Shown piece after piece: positions 35,497-44,002 of a DNA stretch of 64,000 bases. The notes under the pieces are model-generated. The model had not been told where the DNA came from. It was given only the letters and a program-made list of their open reading frames with translations, and ran no database searches. The position numbers and the translations under genes were made by a program. Origin of the DNA: Candidatus Binatia bacterium (GTDB lineage: Bacteria > Desulfobacterota > Binatia > UBA1149 > JAJCZL01). Numbering within the stretch: the stretch's first letter is position 1; each line of letters starts with the position of its first letter. The stretch is taken from positions 35,319-99,318 of the forward strand of contig JANQEO010000072.1 in assembly GCA_028278325.1 (NCBI GenBank), written 5' to 3'.

Positions 35497-36150
35497 GTGA
35501 GGTCGCTCCTAATTACGGCCTTCATGGTCTCGGCAGGGTGCGGATCGACGCTTGCACCCGTACGTAGCAATCACCTGCTGGAGCCCGAGACGACCGGGGT
35601 ACGCAACGTGCGGCTGAGGCTGGTCCTGGACACCCTGTGGGTCGGAGGCGAGAGCTACGCCCACGATATCGTCGAACACGCGTCGAAGAACTGGGAAGAG
35701 TCCTTCGGTATCCGCTTCGTAGTCTCGACGACGACGGAGCGAAGCGTGGCCGGCCTCACGGCCATGGACCAGATCGAGAACCTGGCCCGGTTAGTGGAAC
35801 TCGACGAAGAAAGCGACGTCGTGGTGCTCTTTACACGGTCAACCGGACTGTTGTGGCCCGAAGCGGCCGAACTGCTTGGCAACTACGTCGTGGTCGCGCC
35901 GGGACTGTGGGACTCACCCGTGAACATGCTCAATCACGGCCTGGGACACATATTCGGGGCCGGCCACAGCCGTTCGCCGGCTCACGTCATGTCTTTCCTT
36001 GCCGTACCGTTTGTGTCGCGCCCGGAGATCGTTTCCTTCTCGAAGCGTACGAGCGAAACGATCGTCGCGAACAAGTGGAGAAGCTTCGATCGCTCTCATG
36101 CGCTAAGACAAGCGCGCGGACCGGAGAAGCGGCGAGGCAAGAGGCGCTAG
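35497..36150 (+). CDS. Metzincin-like lipoprotein lacking the catalytic Glu
   Basis: The 217-residue product starts at GTG 35497, giving a compact lipoprotein signal peptide MRSLLITAFMVSAGC (Cys at residue 15); an ATG at 35359 would add an implausible 46-residue lead. The mature region has LDTLWVGGESYAHDIVEHASKNW, an AEIRFV-like substrate-cleft strand, and a zinc motif NHGLGHIFGAGH. That is HExxHxxGxxH with Gly148 where the catalytic Glu belongs (codon GGC). His147, His151 and His157 remain. The MSF turn about 8 residues later may be the Met-turn. It probably binds zinc but does not hydrolyse peptide bonds. It is divergent from the active secreted protease. Confidence 0.72.
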   Translation: MRSLLITAFMVSAGCGSTLAPVRSNHLLEPETTGVRNVRLRLVLDTLWVGGESYAHDIVEHASKNWEESFGIRFVVSTTTERSVAGLTAMDQIENLARLVELDEESDVVVLFTRSTGLLWPEAAELLGNYVVVAPGLWDSPVNMLNHGLGHIFGAGHSRSPAHVMSFLAVPFVSRPEIVSFSKRTSETIVANKWRSFDRSHALRQARGPEKRRGKRR

Positions 36151-36157
36151 CGCCTGA

Positions 36158-37063
36158 TCACGGACTGCCGTTGTCGTCGTCCTTATAGTGCTCGATGGCG
36201 AATCCGGCGCCGATGGCTCCGAGGGCCCCGACACTGGCCGTCTCATAGGTAAAACCGAGCAAGAGTTCCTCGTCCTCGTCGGTGGCGTTCGCTGCCGCCC
36301 TCTCGGCGTCGTCAGCCTCGTCGGTTATACCGGCGGCCTTGTCCCGCCTGGCGCCGTTACCATCGGCTGCCGCCATCTGTTGGGGCGCGGCCGCCGCCGT
36401 CTGCTGAGGCCGAGAAGGTGCAGTCGTCGCACTCCCAGGGGCCGGAGCCCGGGTGGAGCTCAGGTCGGGCTCGAGTTGCCGCGGAGTGATGCCGAGCGAC
36501 GCTTGATTGAGAAGCATGCGCTCCCCCTGTCGGAGCGTACGCGTGGCGCCGTCGAGGGCAACCGAAAGCTCTCCTTCTTCGACGGCAACTACGGCGTCAC
36601 CGTTGTCGTTGATCTCGACGTAACCGTCGACACTGGCCGTATCCAGCGTGGATCCGAGGATTTCCGCGTCGGCCGCAGAAATCGTCAATAGGGAGTCGGG
36701 TTCGATGTGGAATGCGAGCTTGCCGCCGGACACGTCTATCGACGGGCCTTGTCCGTGTTCCACGGCCGAGACCTCGGTGTCGTCGTATAGGCCCACGATG
36801 CCGTGACTGCCCATGTCCAGCAGCATGTAGCCGCCCTCACCTGTCCGGAACTCGTCACCCGCAACCAGGGGACGGGTGGTCACGATCCGCTGCCACTTAC
36901 CGTCACCGGTTGCAGACCAGGCAGGACCGTTTGCCTGAACGGTTCCGAAAATCGGGTTAGCCGCGCCCGCGGGATCGACCCAAAGAACGGCAATCGCGAC
37001 CAGTAGAAAACCATACAACGCCCGAACGGCGCTGCGGAAACCAACACAACCAAGACGCCTCAC
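36158..37063 (-). CDS. FecR-domain secreted protein
   Basis: The 301-residue product has a signal peptide (about 1-34), then a FecR-like beta domain: WQRIVTTRPLVAGDEFRTGEGGYMLLDMG and GEMLLNQAS-type strands. A low-complexity Ala/Pro linker (about 195-240) follows. A C-terminal stretch (GFTYETASVGALGAIGAGFAIEHY) is compatible with one membrane span or outer-membrane association. FecR domains often sense or bind periplasmic ligands. Here no sigma-factor partner is present, so it is more likely a structural envelope protein. The start is GTG 37063 with GGAGGGAGAGG just upstream. It converges on the metzincin-like gene 7 bases away. Confidence 0.78.
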   Translation of the reverse strand: MRRLGCVGFRSAVRALYGFLLVAIAVLWVDPAGAANPIFGTVQANGPAWSATGDGKWQRIVTTRPLVAGDEFRTGEGGYMLLDMGSHGIVGLYDDTEVSAVEHGQGPSIDVSGGKLAFHIEPDSLLTISAADAEILGSTLDTASVDGYVEINDNGDAVVAVEEGELSVALDGATRTLRQGERMLLNQASLGITPRQLEPDLSSTRAPAPGSATTAPSRPQQTAAAAPQQMAAADGNGARRDKAAGITDEADDAERAAANATDEDEELLLGFTYETASVGALGAIGAGFAIEHYKDDDNGSP

Positions 37064-37149
37064 AACAACCTCTCCCTCCGCCGCCCAGCGACGGACATCT
37101 TACAATTGTCCGGATCGCCTGCAGGGTAGTCAAGCAGGATCTGAAAGGA

Positions 37150-38631
37150 TCAATTCGGGCGGTCTCCGAGCAACCCCGACACGAACGACGAGAAGTCCAC
37201 TATATGCTCCAGGCTCGGCAGCCCGCCTTTCGCTGCCGGATCGCCCATGACGGCGGCAAAAGCCGCGCCTCTGTGATTTCCTCCGCGGCCGGTCTCGATC
37301 CCGAGGCGGATCTCGCCGAGCGAAGGGGACTCCAGCACGTGGGCGGGAGCATGGTCGGTCCAGTCGAAAGTCATGTCAGGCAGATAGTGGCTGCGCGACC
37401 CCTCGAACTCCTGGCTGGGGTAGTGCACGTCCCGAACCGCGGGCTGCCCGTTGTCCGGATGCCGGAACGAGAGAAGAGAATCCCGTACGTGCTTCTTGTA
37501 GCGATGGTGCAACTCCGTGTCCGGTGCGATGACGCCGGGATGCTCGCGGCCCTCGAGATTGTAGCGCAGGCTCCCCTCGGTGCCGCTCGGTAGGACGAAG
37601 CCGGGCTCGTTTCGCTGCCGGCGGCTGTCGCCGAAAGCACGTGTCGTCACCCAATCACGTACGCGCTCCGGCACTGCCCGCGCGACGCTTTCCTGAACCA
37701 CTGGGGGCAGTCGCTCCCTCAGCACGCGCATCAACCCCGGGGAAGGGACTTCAGACCCGGCAGTGCCGGCGAAGGCCTGATTAACCTTGTCCATGATGCG
37801 TGGCAGCAGATGCATCTGGGAACTGTTAGGACCCATGCCGTGCAGAGAGAAAACTATGACGCTGGTGTCACGGAGGTCCACGCAGTCGATCAGCCTGCCG
37901 ACCTCGTCATCCGTTGCCTTGTATAGGGAAAGGAGCCCGTCAGCAGGCACCTCACTGCCGTTGCCTTCGGGATCGGGCCAGAGGTTGTGACCGCCACGGT
38001 GGCATTCGGTGAACACGGCGATGAACAGGTCCCATCGAGTCTCCCGCAACAGCCACCGCGCCAACTCTCCTCTAAGCGCCACCCCTTCGAGGAGGTCCTT
38101 TTCGATGCGTTCGAGCCTCCGCAGCCCCTTCCGCACCGGGATATCCGGCCCCATCGGATGACGGCCGAACCTCGCTCTTATCGCGCGGCCCATATCCTTG
38201 TCGCTGCAATAGAACGCGTCGAAGGACTGGGCACCCCAATTGACAACTTCGAGCCCGTTCGCGATCTGACCAGCGAACTCCGTCTGCACGTCGAAGGAGG
38301 TGACGTTCACTCCGGCGCGAGACAACTCGTACCAGAAAGGTTCGCAGTAGAGCCAGTCCGCCGAAACTCGCTTGAGCTTCATGTCGGCCGGGTCCCATTG
38401 CATCGGGAAATAGTATCCGTGCTCGCCGGGCATGGTGCCGGTATAGAAAGTCGACCAAACCGAGGCGCTCATGACGTCGGCGGTGGAGCCGATGCGCCGG
38501 TAGCGTCCCCGGTCGAGGATGCGAGCCAGGTTGGGAAGTTCACTGAGGTGGCTTTCGATGTAGTCGATGTCGGCAGCGTCCAAGCCGATCATCACGACTT
38601 TGTTCCTGACCGTCACGACACCGCCTCGCAT
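37150..38631 (-). CDS. Alkaline phosphatase-superfamily (type I phosphodiesterase) protein with altered metal motif
   Basis: The product has 493 residues. The N-terminus VVMIGLDAADIDYIE supplies the first metal Asp. The nucleophile region is ASVWSTFYTGTMPGEHG, typical of the phosphodiesterase/nucleotide pyrophosphatase family. The usual metal motif SDHG is FSLHGMG here, so an Asp is replaced by Leu. The usual D..H of the second site reads TECHRGGHNLW, with His in place of Asp. The enzyme may be atypical or inactive. ATG 38631 follows one base after the stop of the flippase-like gene; a GTG at 38616 is possible. It probably modifies or cleaves a glycan or phospho-lipid made by the cluster. Confidence 0.78.
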   Translation of the reverse strand: MRGGVVTVRNKVVMIGLDAADIDYIESHLSELPNLARILDRGRYRRIGSTADVMSASVWSTFYTGTMPGEHGYYFPMQWDPADMKLKRVSADWLYCEPFWYELSRAGVNVTSFDVQTEFAGQIANGLEVVNWGAQSFDAFYCSDKDMGRAIRARFGRHPMGPDIPVRKGLRRLERIEKDLLEGVALRGELARWLLRETRWDLFIAVFTECHRGGHNLWPDPEGNGSEVPADGLLSLYKATDDEVGRLIDCVDLRDTSVIVFSLHGMGPNSSQMHLLPRIMDKVNQAFAGTAGSEVPSPGLMRVLRERLPPVVQESVARAVPERVRDWVTTRAFGDSRRQRNEPGFVLPSGTEGSLRYNLEGREHPGVIAPDTELHHRYKKHVRDSLLSFRHPDNGQPAVRDVHYPSQEFEGSRSHYLPDMTFDWTDHAPAHVLESPSLGEIRLGIETGRGGNHRGAAFAAVMGDPAAKGGLPSLEHIVDFSSFVSGLLGDRPN

Positions 38632-38632
38632 C

Positions 38633-39658
38633 TCATGAACGCGCGTCGCTCCTGGCGGCGGCCCGCCGAGTGACTGCAGCAGCGCGAAAGGCTCTGCTCT
38701 CGGTGTATTGCCATGCGACCAGGCCGGCAAGGCTGGGAAGTACCTCGCGCAGCCGGGTCGCCAGGGATACAGCCAGCATCAGATCCGCGGGCGCCCCGAT
38801 CAACGCACCGAGCGCCACGTAGCCACCCTCTTGAAGGCCCAGCCCTCCCGGGATCGCAAAGGCGCCGCCTCTCAGGGCGAAGCTCAGGGACTTGAGCATT
38901 GCGGCTTCGGCCAGACCTATGGGCTGCCCCATCAGGTAGGCGGCAAGCCAAACCTCCCCGATCAACATGAGTCGTGCGCTCAGCCGTATGAGCGACGACA
39001 CGACCAGTACGCCGGGACGCGCATAGAGTGCACGAATCGCCTTGTCTGCCTCGCCCGCATTGACGGCGAACCGCTGCCACATCTCACTGCCCTCGAACCG
39101 ACCGGCGAATCGGCTGATGACGCCGAAGGCGCCCAGCCACTGAACGGCCACGAATACGACGAAGCCGGTGGCCAACAACGCGGCACCGGCGAAGACCGCA
39201 AGAGACAGAGGATTGTCGGGCGCCAGAGCTACAAGCAGTAACCCGCCGATGAGGGCGAGCATGGGCAGCGTCGACGCTTGTACGGCCTTGTCTACGACGA
39301 CCGAGGCAACGGCGTCCACTCCCCGGACGGGCCCCAGCATCAAAACACGTGCTTTGATGACCTCTCCGCCGACATTGGCGACGGGCAAGACCACGTTCAC
39401 CGAGAAGCCGATCCACAGTGCATGCAAACAGGAACGGAAGCTCGGGGTGCGCTCCGGCGGGAACAACAAGCGCCAAGAGACGGCCCCGAGAACGAAAGTC
39501 GGCAGAGCAAAGACACTGACGAGCAACAACGGCCAGTTGCCTTCCCTGAGCAAAGCCCCGACCGCCTCGAAGCCTTGCCATGCCACCAACGCGGTGGCTA
39601 CGGCCAACCCCGCGAACAGCCCCAGCCAGGTTGCGACTCTTACATAGGAAGAGGCCAT
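38633..39658 (-). CDS. Flippase-like membrane protein (LPG synthase TM-domain / UPF0104)
   Basis: The product has about 341 residues and seven or eight hydrophobic spans. It matches the lysylphosphatidylglycerol synthase transmembrane-domain family: FSVNVVLPVANVGGEVIKARVL, VVVDKAVQ, and a C-terminal LGLQEGGYVALGALIGA. In this family the 'aGGD/GE' region and the last glutamine-rich motif mark the substrate-translocating core. Likely role: moves a lipid-linked glycan or polyprenyl intermediate across the membrane. ATG 39658 is 4 bases after the preceding stop, so I reject the extension to 39748. It is followed at once by the phosphodiesterase-family gene. Confidence 0.83.
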   Translation of the reverse strand: MASSYVRVATWLGLFAGLAVATALVAWQGFEAVGALLREGNWPLLLVSVFALPTFVLGAVSWRLLFPPERTPSFRSCLHALWIGFSVNVVLPVANVGGEVIKARVLMLGPVRGVDAVASVVVDKAVQASTLPMLALIGGLLLVALAPDNPLSLAVFAGAALLATGFVVFVAVQWLGAFGVISRFAGRFEGSEMWQRFAVNAGEADKAIRALYARPGVLVVSSLIRLSARLMLIGEVWLAAYLMGQPIGLAEAAMLKSLSFALRGGAFAIPGGLGLQEGGYVALGALIGAPADLMLAVSLATRLREVLPSLAGLVAWQYTESRAFRAAAVTRRAAARSDARS

Positions 39659-39662
39659 TGCT

Positions 39663-39989
39663 TCAGTCGCTCGTCTCCAGAGGTCCGCGCGAATCCAGGA
39701 TCCTGTTGTAGATGATGCTGGTAACGTAACCGGCCGCGAATCCTGCAACGAAGGCGTACGCGAACCCGATCAGGCTCCCCAAGAACGTCACCTGATAACC
39801 TATGAAGAACTGACCGAGCAGAGCCAGATGGGGTCCGACTACGCTGCCACCTTTCAAGACCAACCAGTTGGTGGCAAGAAAAACCGCCGAGCCCGTCAAC
39901 AACCCCACCACCAAGCCCTGAACGAGCGCGTTGAGCCTCGCCATCCGAAACTTGACGACGCTATCCAACGATTTCTTCGTATCATTCAC
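39663..39989 (-). CDS. Small two-span membrane protein homologous to the C-terminal tail of the next protein
   Basis: The 108-residue product has two or three hydrophobic segments and the motif KGGSVVGPHLALLGQFFIGY followed by GFAYAFVAGF. An aligned copy (KGGAVVGPHLGLMSQYLPGY, then GLLYGAVAGF) forms the C-terminus of the flavoprotein at 40001, 11 bases upstream in the same operon. The two are clearly homologous, so this is a freestanding copy of that module. It probably acts as a membrane anchor or assembly partner; I know no named family. Confidence 0.75.
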   Translation of the reverse strand: MNDTKKSLDSVVKFRMARLNALVQGLVVGLLTGSAVFLATNWLVLKGGSVVGPHLALLGQFFIGYQVTFLGSLIGFAYAFVAGFAAGYVTSIIYNRILDSRGPLETSD

Positions 39990-40000
39990 GACGCGGACGC

Positions 40001-41815
40001 CTAGAGATAGTCCAGCAATCTGCGCAGGGACAAGGATTCGGCTCTTCGCTCGACCCTAGTCTTGTACATGGCCAAGGTTCCGTTTCTCAGGGCAGCATAG
40101 CTCCAGCCAAGGCAGAACCCGGCAACCGCTCCGTATAACAGTCCCAGCGCCGCTCCCGGCAAACTTGCCTCATAGCCCGGCAGATACTGGGACATCAGCC
40201 CGAGATGGGGACCGACGACCGCCCCGCCCTTGGCGACGAGGAACAGGCTGGCCGCAGCCAGCGACGCGGCCCCAACGACACCGGTCGCCATTCCCAAGGC
40301 GACCTTGTCGAGTTTGGCGAATACCCAGGACAGTGCGTCCCGCACGGCTTCTTCGACCTCTGCATCCGAAGCCGGCGGGGCGTCAGCCAGCTCTTCGCGT
40401 ATCTCCTCGTGATACTCGCTGTCGGCGTTGACGCTCCACAGATCGTGACCGGCGCCGTGAACCAGGTTTTCGACGGCGAACATCCCGGTCAGCATCGCAT
40501 GGTCCTGATTGTTGTAACGATGCAGGCCGTTGCGTCCGATCTTCTGCAGGTTTCGCAACCCTCCGACGCACCCCTTCAGCGTGTCGAGATAGCTTGCATA
40601 GTCCGTGTCATATACCGGATAGGCTTTGGCCACGCGCACGACACAACCGTCACGCACATCCGCGGCTGAGGCGAGGCCGATCGTCTCGACCTCCCTCTTC
40701 GCGAGCTCCAGCAGCTCGGAGTCCGGGGTGTTCCAGAGTTCATCCCCCTCGCTGCAAAAGTACTCGAGTCCGAGACTCGACATGGAAGCGTCGGGCACCA
40801 TGTGCGGACTCCAGTTCTTATAGTTCTGGATCCTGCCTACGGACACCTCCGGATCATGAACGTAGATCCAGTTGTCCGGGAACAAGTCAGACGCATCCAC
40901 GATGAGGCAGACGGTCAGAAAATCCCGGTGCGACAGTCTGGAGGCCGCATTGGAGATGTCCGCCCCCGGCTCAGGATCCAGCGCAGTGACAAACTCCGTC
41001 AGAGGCATGCTGGACAGGAAATCGGTGCCGGCTACCTCTTCGGAACCTTCATTGGTGGAAACGACGATGCTCTTGATCACCGAGCCGTCACGCTTGACGC
41101 CGATGACCTTACAACCGGTCCGAACCCGTCCGCCACGCGCCTCGACTTCGTCGCGCACGGCCTTCCACATCATGCCCGGCCCCCTGCGCGGATAGTCGAA
41201 CTCTTCGATGAGCGTTTTGATCGTGCGCCCCGGCTTCACGATCATGTTGAGGACGGCGGTTCGGAGCGACAGATCCTTGATCCGTTGCGCCGCCCACTCA
41301 GCCTTCAGCTCGGAACAGCTGATGCCCCACACCTTCTCCGTGTACGCTTTGAAAAACGTGCGAAACAGATGCCTGCCGAAGCGATTGGTAACCCATTGCT
41401 CGAAAGTATCCTCTCGCCGATAGGGAAAGATCTGCCAGCGCAGGTAGCTGGCGGCGATTATGACACTCTGGACCACACCCAGGCCGCTCAAGGCATTCCA
41501 CGGCTTGAGCGGATAGTTGAAGAACTTCCCTTTGTAGTAGATGCGCGACAGCCGGGGGCGCCTCAGCAAACCCTCGAGCAGCACCTCCCTCCACATGGCC
41601 TCGACTCTCGGCACCTTCGTAAAGAACCGATGCCCCCCCATGTCGAAATGGAAGCCTTTGTATTCGTCCGTTCGGGACAGGCCACCGACGTCGTCACCCT
41701 GCTCCAAAACGATAGGCTTGGCACCCAGCTTGACCAGCTCATAGGCCGCCGTCAGACCGGCCGGACCCGCGCCGATGATGACGACCGTCCGCTGCTCTGG
41801 TGAAAACTCAGCCAT
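40001..41815 (-). CDS. FAD-dependent oxidoreductase (UDP-galactopyranose mutase/protoporphyrinogen oxidase-like) with fused membrane module
   Basis: The 604-residue product begins with a Rossmann FAD motif IIGAGPAGLTAAYEL, then FHFDMGGHRFFTK, which resembles the UGM substrate-side signature. KAYTEKVWGISCSEL and RYNNQDHAMLTG follow and mark the glycan-cluster NAD(P)/FAD oxidoreductase family. The last 100 residues add two membrane spans with KGGAVVGPHLGLMSQ, shared with the small protein at 39663. Likely it changes a sugar or polyprenol intermediate at the membrane. It overlaps the GT2 gene by 8 bases, supporting an operon 42791 to about 37150. Confidence 0.85.
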   Translation of the reverse strand: MAEFSPEQRTVVIIGAGPAGLTAAYELVKLGAKPIVLEQGDDVGGLSRTDEYKGFHFDMGGHRFFTKVPRVEAMWREVLLEGLLRRPRLSRIYYKGKFFNYPLKPWNALSGLGVVQSVIIAASYLRWQIFPYRREDTFEQWVTNRFGRHLFRTFFKAYTEKVWGISCSELKAEWAAQRIKDLSLRTAVLNMIVKPGRTIKTLIEEFDYPRRGPGMMWKAVRDEVEARGGRVRTGCKVIGVKRDGSVIKSIVVSTNEGSEEVAGTDFLSSMPLTEFVTALDPEPGADISNAASRLSHRDFLTVCLIVDASDLFPDNWIYVHDPEVSVGRIQNYKNWSPHMVPDASMSSLGLEYFCSEGDELWNTPDSELLELAKREVETIGLASAADVRDGCVVRVAKAYPVYDTDYASYLDTLKGCVGGLRNLQKIGRNGLHRYNNQDHAMLTGMFAVENLVHGAGHDLWSVNADSEYHEEIREELADAPPASDAEVEEAVRDALSWVFAKLDKVALGMATGVVGAASLAAASLFLVAKGGAVVGPHLGLMSQYLPGYEASLPGAALGLLYGAVAGFCLGWSYAALRNGTLAMYKTRVERRAESLSLRRLLDYL

Positions 41816-42791
41816 CAGAATGTCGAGCCGACAACAACGTCTCCGACCACGCGATCACGTACCCCAAGCCCCCCGTCGCCAAATGGATCAAGTGGAGCGG
41901 AACGCAAGCGATGGCAAAAACCGTTCCGTGAAGTCGACGAATCAGCGCCAGTAGCCCCTTGGTCAACGCGACGACAGCGGCGACCGACGCGATACTCACT
42001 CCAAGGAAGGCATAGTCGAAACACGACAGCAACAAAGACAAGAGCGCCATGCCGGTAAGCGCCACCGCCGCCTTCTGCGAAGCGCCTATGTTGAGATCAG
42101 CCGGCACGCTGCGGCGCCTCAGGATCTGGCGCGACCAGGGGATAGCTCGCAAGAGCAGATCGGTCTTGACCATCAGGAAGAGAGTCCAGCGTTTGAGGTG
42201 CGTCACCTGCAGCTGCTTGTCGAGGAAGATTCTGTGGCCGGCGTCGCGCAAACGATAGCCGAAATCCACGTCCGCCATCTCGTGACCGGGCCTTTCGTCG
42301 AAGCCGCCCAGTTCTTCGAAGACATGTCTGCGAACTGCGCCGCAGCCCGTCCAGAACGTCGAGGCGTCGGGATTCGCCTGCTGATGGGTGTAGTGGTGGA
42401 GCAGGTTGCGGTATCGAGAAACGACACCGGGCGCTGTCGGGGTTTCATCGTAGGACCCAAAGACCGCGGCCAGGTCCGGTCGTGAGCGAAAGGTCTCGAG
42501 AAGTCTCGCCAGGGTATCGGTGTGCACGGCGATGTCGGCGTCGAGAAACAAGAGGATGTCACCGTCAGCCGCCCCGGCTCCCTTGTTGCGTGCGGCCCTG
42601 TCTCCTCCGTTGTCGTCCACCCGCATATATCGAACCCCGTACTCGGCCGCGACCGGCTCGAGTGTCGGAGTCGAGCCGTCATCCACTACCAGGATCTCGG
42701 TAGCGGGCGGCCGCGAACGTGTAAGTGCAGCCAGACAGCTACGTAGCTCGGTCGGAATGTTGTAAGCTGGAATGATTATGGAGAGGTCCAC
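41808..42791 (-). CDS. GT2 family glycosyltransferase with C-terminal membrane segments
   Basis: The 327-residue product has a GT2 catalytic domain: MDLSIIIPAYN, EILVVDDGS, the DXD-like FLDADIAVH (metal and nucleotide binding), and WTGCGAVRRHVFEELGGFDERP. Two or three hydrophobic spans follow at about 230-310, as in polyprenyl-phosphate glycosyltransferases. It may load a sugar onto a lipid carrier for the GT-C enzymes nearby. GTG 42791 is the start. Only 3 bases separate it from the divergent gene at 42795, so its promoter must lie within that gene or transcription is leaderless. Confidence 0.85.
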   Translation of the reverse strand: MDLSIIIPAYNIPTELRSCLAALTRSRPPATEILVVDDGSTPTLEPVAAEYGVRYMRVDDNGGDRAARNKGAGAADGDILLFLDADIAVHTDTLARLLETFRSRPDLAAVFGSYDETPTAPGVVSRYRNLLHHYTHQQANPDASTFWTGCGAVRRHVFEELGGFDERPGHEMADVDFGYRLRDAGHRIFLDKQLQVTHLKRWTLFLMVKTDLLLRAIPWSRQILRRRSVPADLNIGASQKAAVALTGMALLSLLLSCFDYAFLGVSIASVAAVVALTKGLLALIRRLHGTVFAIACVPLHLIHLATGGLGYVIAWSETLLSARHSDG

Positions 42792-42794
42792 GGT

Positions 42795-43985
42795 TTGACG
42801 TACTCTGCCCCTCGGGTCTTGTTGCTCGTCGTAGCGGCGCTGCTGCCGCGCCTGGCCGCGTCAGCCTTTCTAGGCGAATCGTTCCACTTCATCGACGAGA
42901 CGATCTACGTCGACGCAGCCTCGCAACTACGCACCGAAGGCGCCTTCGCCCCCGATTACACGAATGTCCCCGCCTACCCGGTAATCCTGGCGCTGCTTTC
43001 ACTTCCTTTCGGCGCAGGAGTCCTCGCCCTCCGCGGCATGCAGGCCGTACTGACGGCCGCAGGAATATTGCTCGTCGTTGCCCTGACGGAGCGGTTCTTC
43101 GGCAAGCGGGCAGCCCTATTCGCAGGGGTATTGTACATCCTCGACCCCCTGATGGTCATCTCGAGCGCGCTTCTCTACCCGGAGACGATTGCGGCCTTGT
43201 TGATCATGACCGCCGTCATGTGGGCAAGATCAGCCGCCGAACGTGGTGAAGCTAGCGTCGCCCTGTTGCTGGGCCTGACCCTCGGCGTGGCGGCCCTCCT
43301 TCGTCCCGTCGCACTGTTGCTGCTGCCTTGCGCTGCTTTGTGGCTGGCTCTCGCGGGCTCCTCACCTACGATCCGGCGCTGCATTCAAATAGTGGTTCTG
43401 TGCGTCGCGTTCCTGAGTGCCCTTGCCCCCTGGACGTTTCATAACTTTCAAAGGTACGGCCGTCTGACACCGATATCCTACGCCGGCACGGGCGATGCCC
43501 CGGTCGAGGCCGGACAAGTAGAAGAGCGCGGCCTCGCAGGTGCAATTCTTCACAAGGCATTCACCGAACCAGGCGAACTCGCCTCACATATGACGGAACG
43601 GATCGCGGGCTTTTGGTCGCTCGTCCCCGTCGGAATGTACACCGATGATCCCGATCTGCGCGCACACCTCAATGACATGGACGAGAGGCTCCCCGCCGAT
43701 CCATCCTTCCCCTTGCAACTAAGGGACCTCGTCAGCGCCCTGTCCTTCGGCGTCGAACTGTTGCTCGCCCTGGTCGGCTCCGTCATAGCCGCAAGAACCC
43801 GGCCCCGCGAAACATTGCTCCTGGTCGGCGTCGCCATCACTTTCACGCTGGGTTATTCGCTGTTCGGAATGTCGATCCGCTATCGGATACCGATACTGCC
43901 GCTGGTGTTCGCACTTTCGGGAGTCGGGGCAGCCTACACCTTCGACCGGCTGCGGGGGGTTTCCTTCCGTGCACGGCCTCGATGA
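42795..43985 (+). CDS. GT-C-fold (GT39/ArnT-like) membrane glycosyltransferase
   Basis: The 396-residue product has about nine hydrophobic spans. The first periplasmic loop contains FHFIDETIYVDAASQL, resembling the acidic D/E-containing catalytic loop of ArnT and protein mannosyltransferases. A LDPLMVISSALLYPET segment and ALGVAALLRPVALLLLP follow, as in the GT39 family. It likely transfers a sugar from a polyprenyl-phosphate carrier to an acceptor outside the membrane. The start is TTG 42795; no better-placed ATG exists before the first span. It is divergent from GT2 with a 3-base gap and converges on the next membrane protein. Confidence 0.8.
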   Translation: MTYSAPRVLLLVVAALLPRLAASAFLGESFHFIDETIYVDAASQLRTEGAFAPDYTNVPAYPVILALLSLPFGAGVLALRGMQAVLTAAGILLVVALTERFFGKRAALFAGVLYILDPLMVISSALLYPETIAALLIMTAVMWARSAAERGEASVALLLGLTLGVAALLRPVALLLLPCAALWLALAGSSPTIRRCIQIVVLCVAFLSALAPWTFHNFQRYGRLTPISYAGTGDAPVEAGQVEERGLAGAILHKAFTEPGELASHMTERIAGFWSLVPVGMYTDDPDLRAHLNDMDERLPADPSFPLQLRDLVSALSFGVELLLALVGSVIAARTRPRETLLLVGVAITFTLGYSLFGMSIRYRIPILPLVFALSGVGAAYTFDRLRGVSFRARPR

Positions 43986-44002
43986 GCGCCGCGGGGGCAG
44001 GC

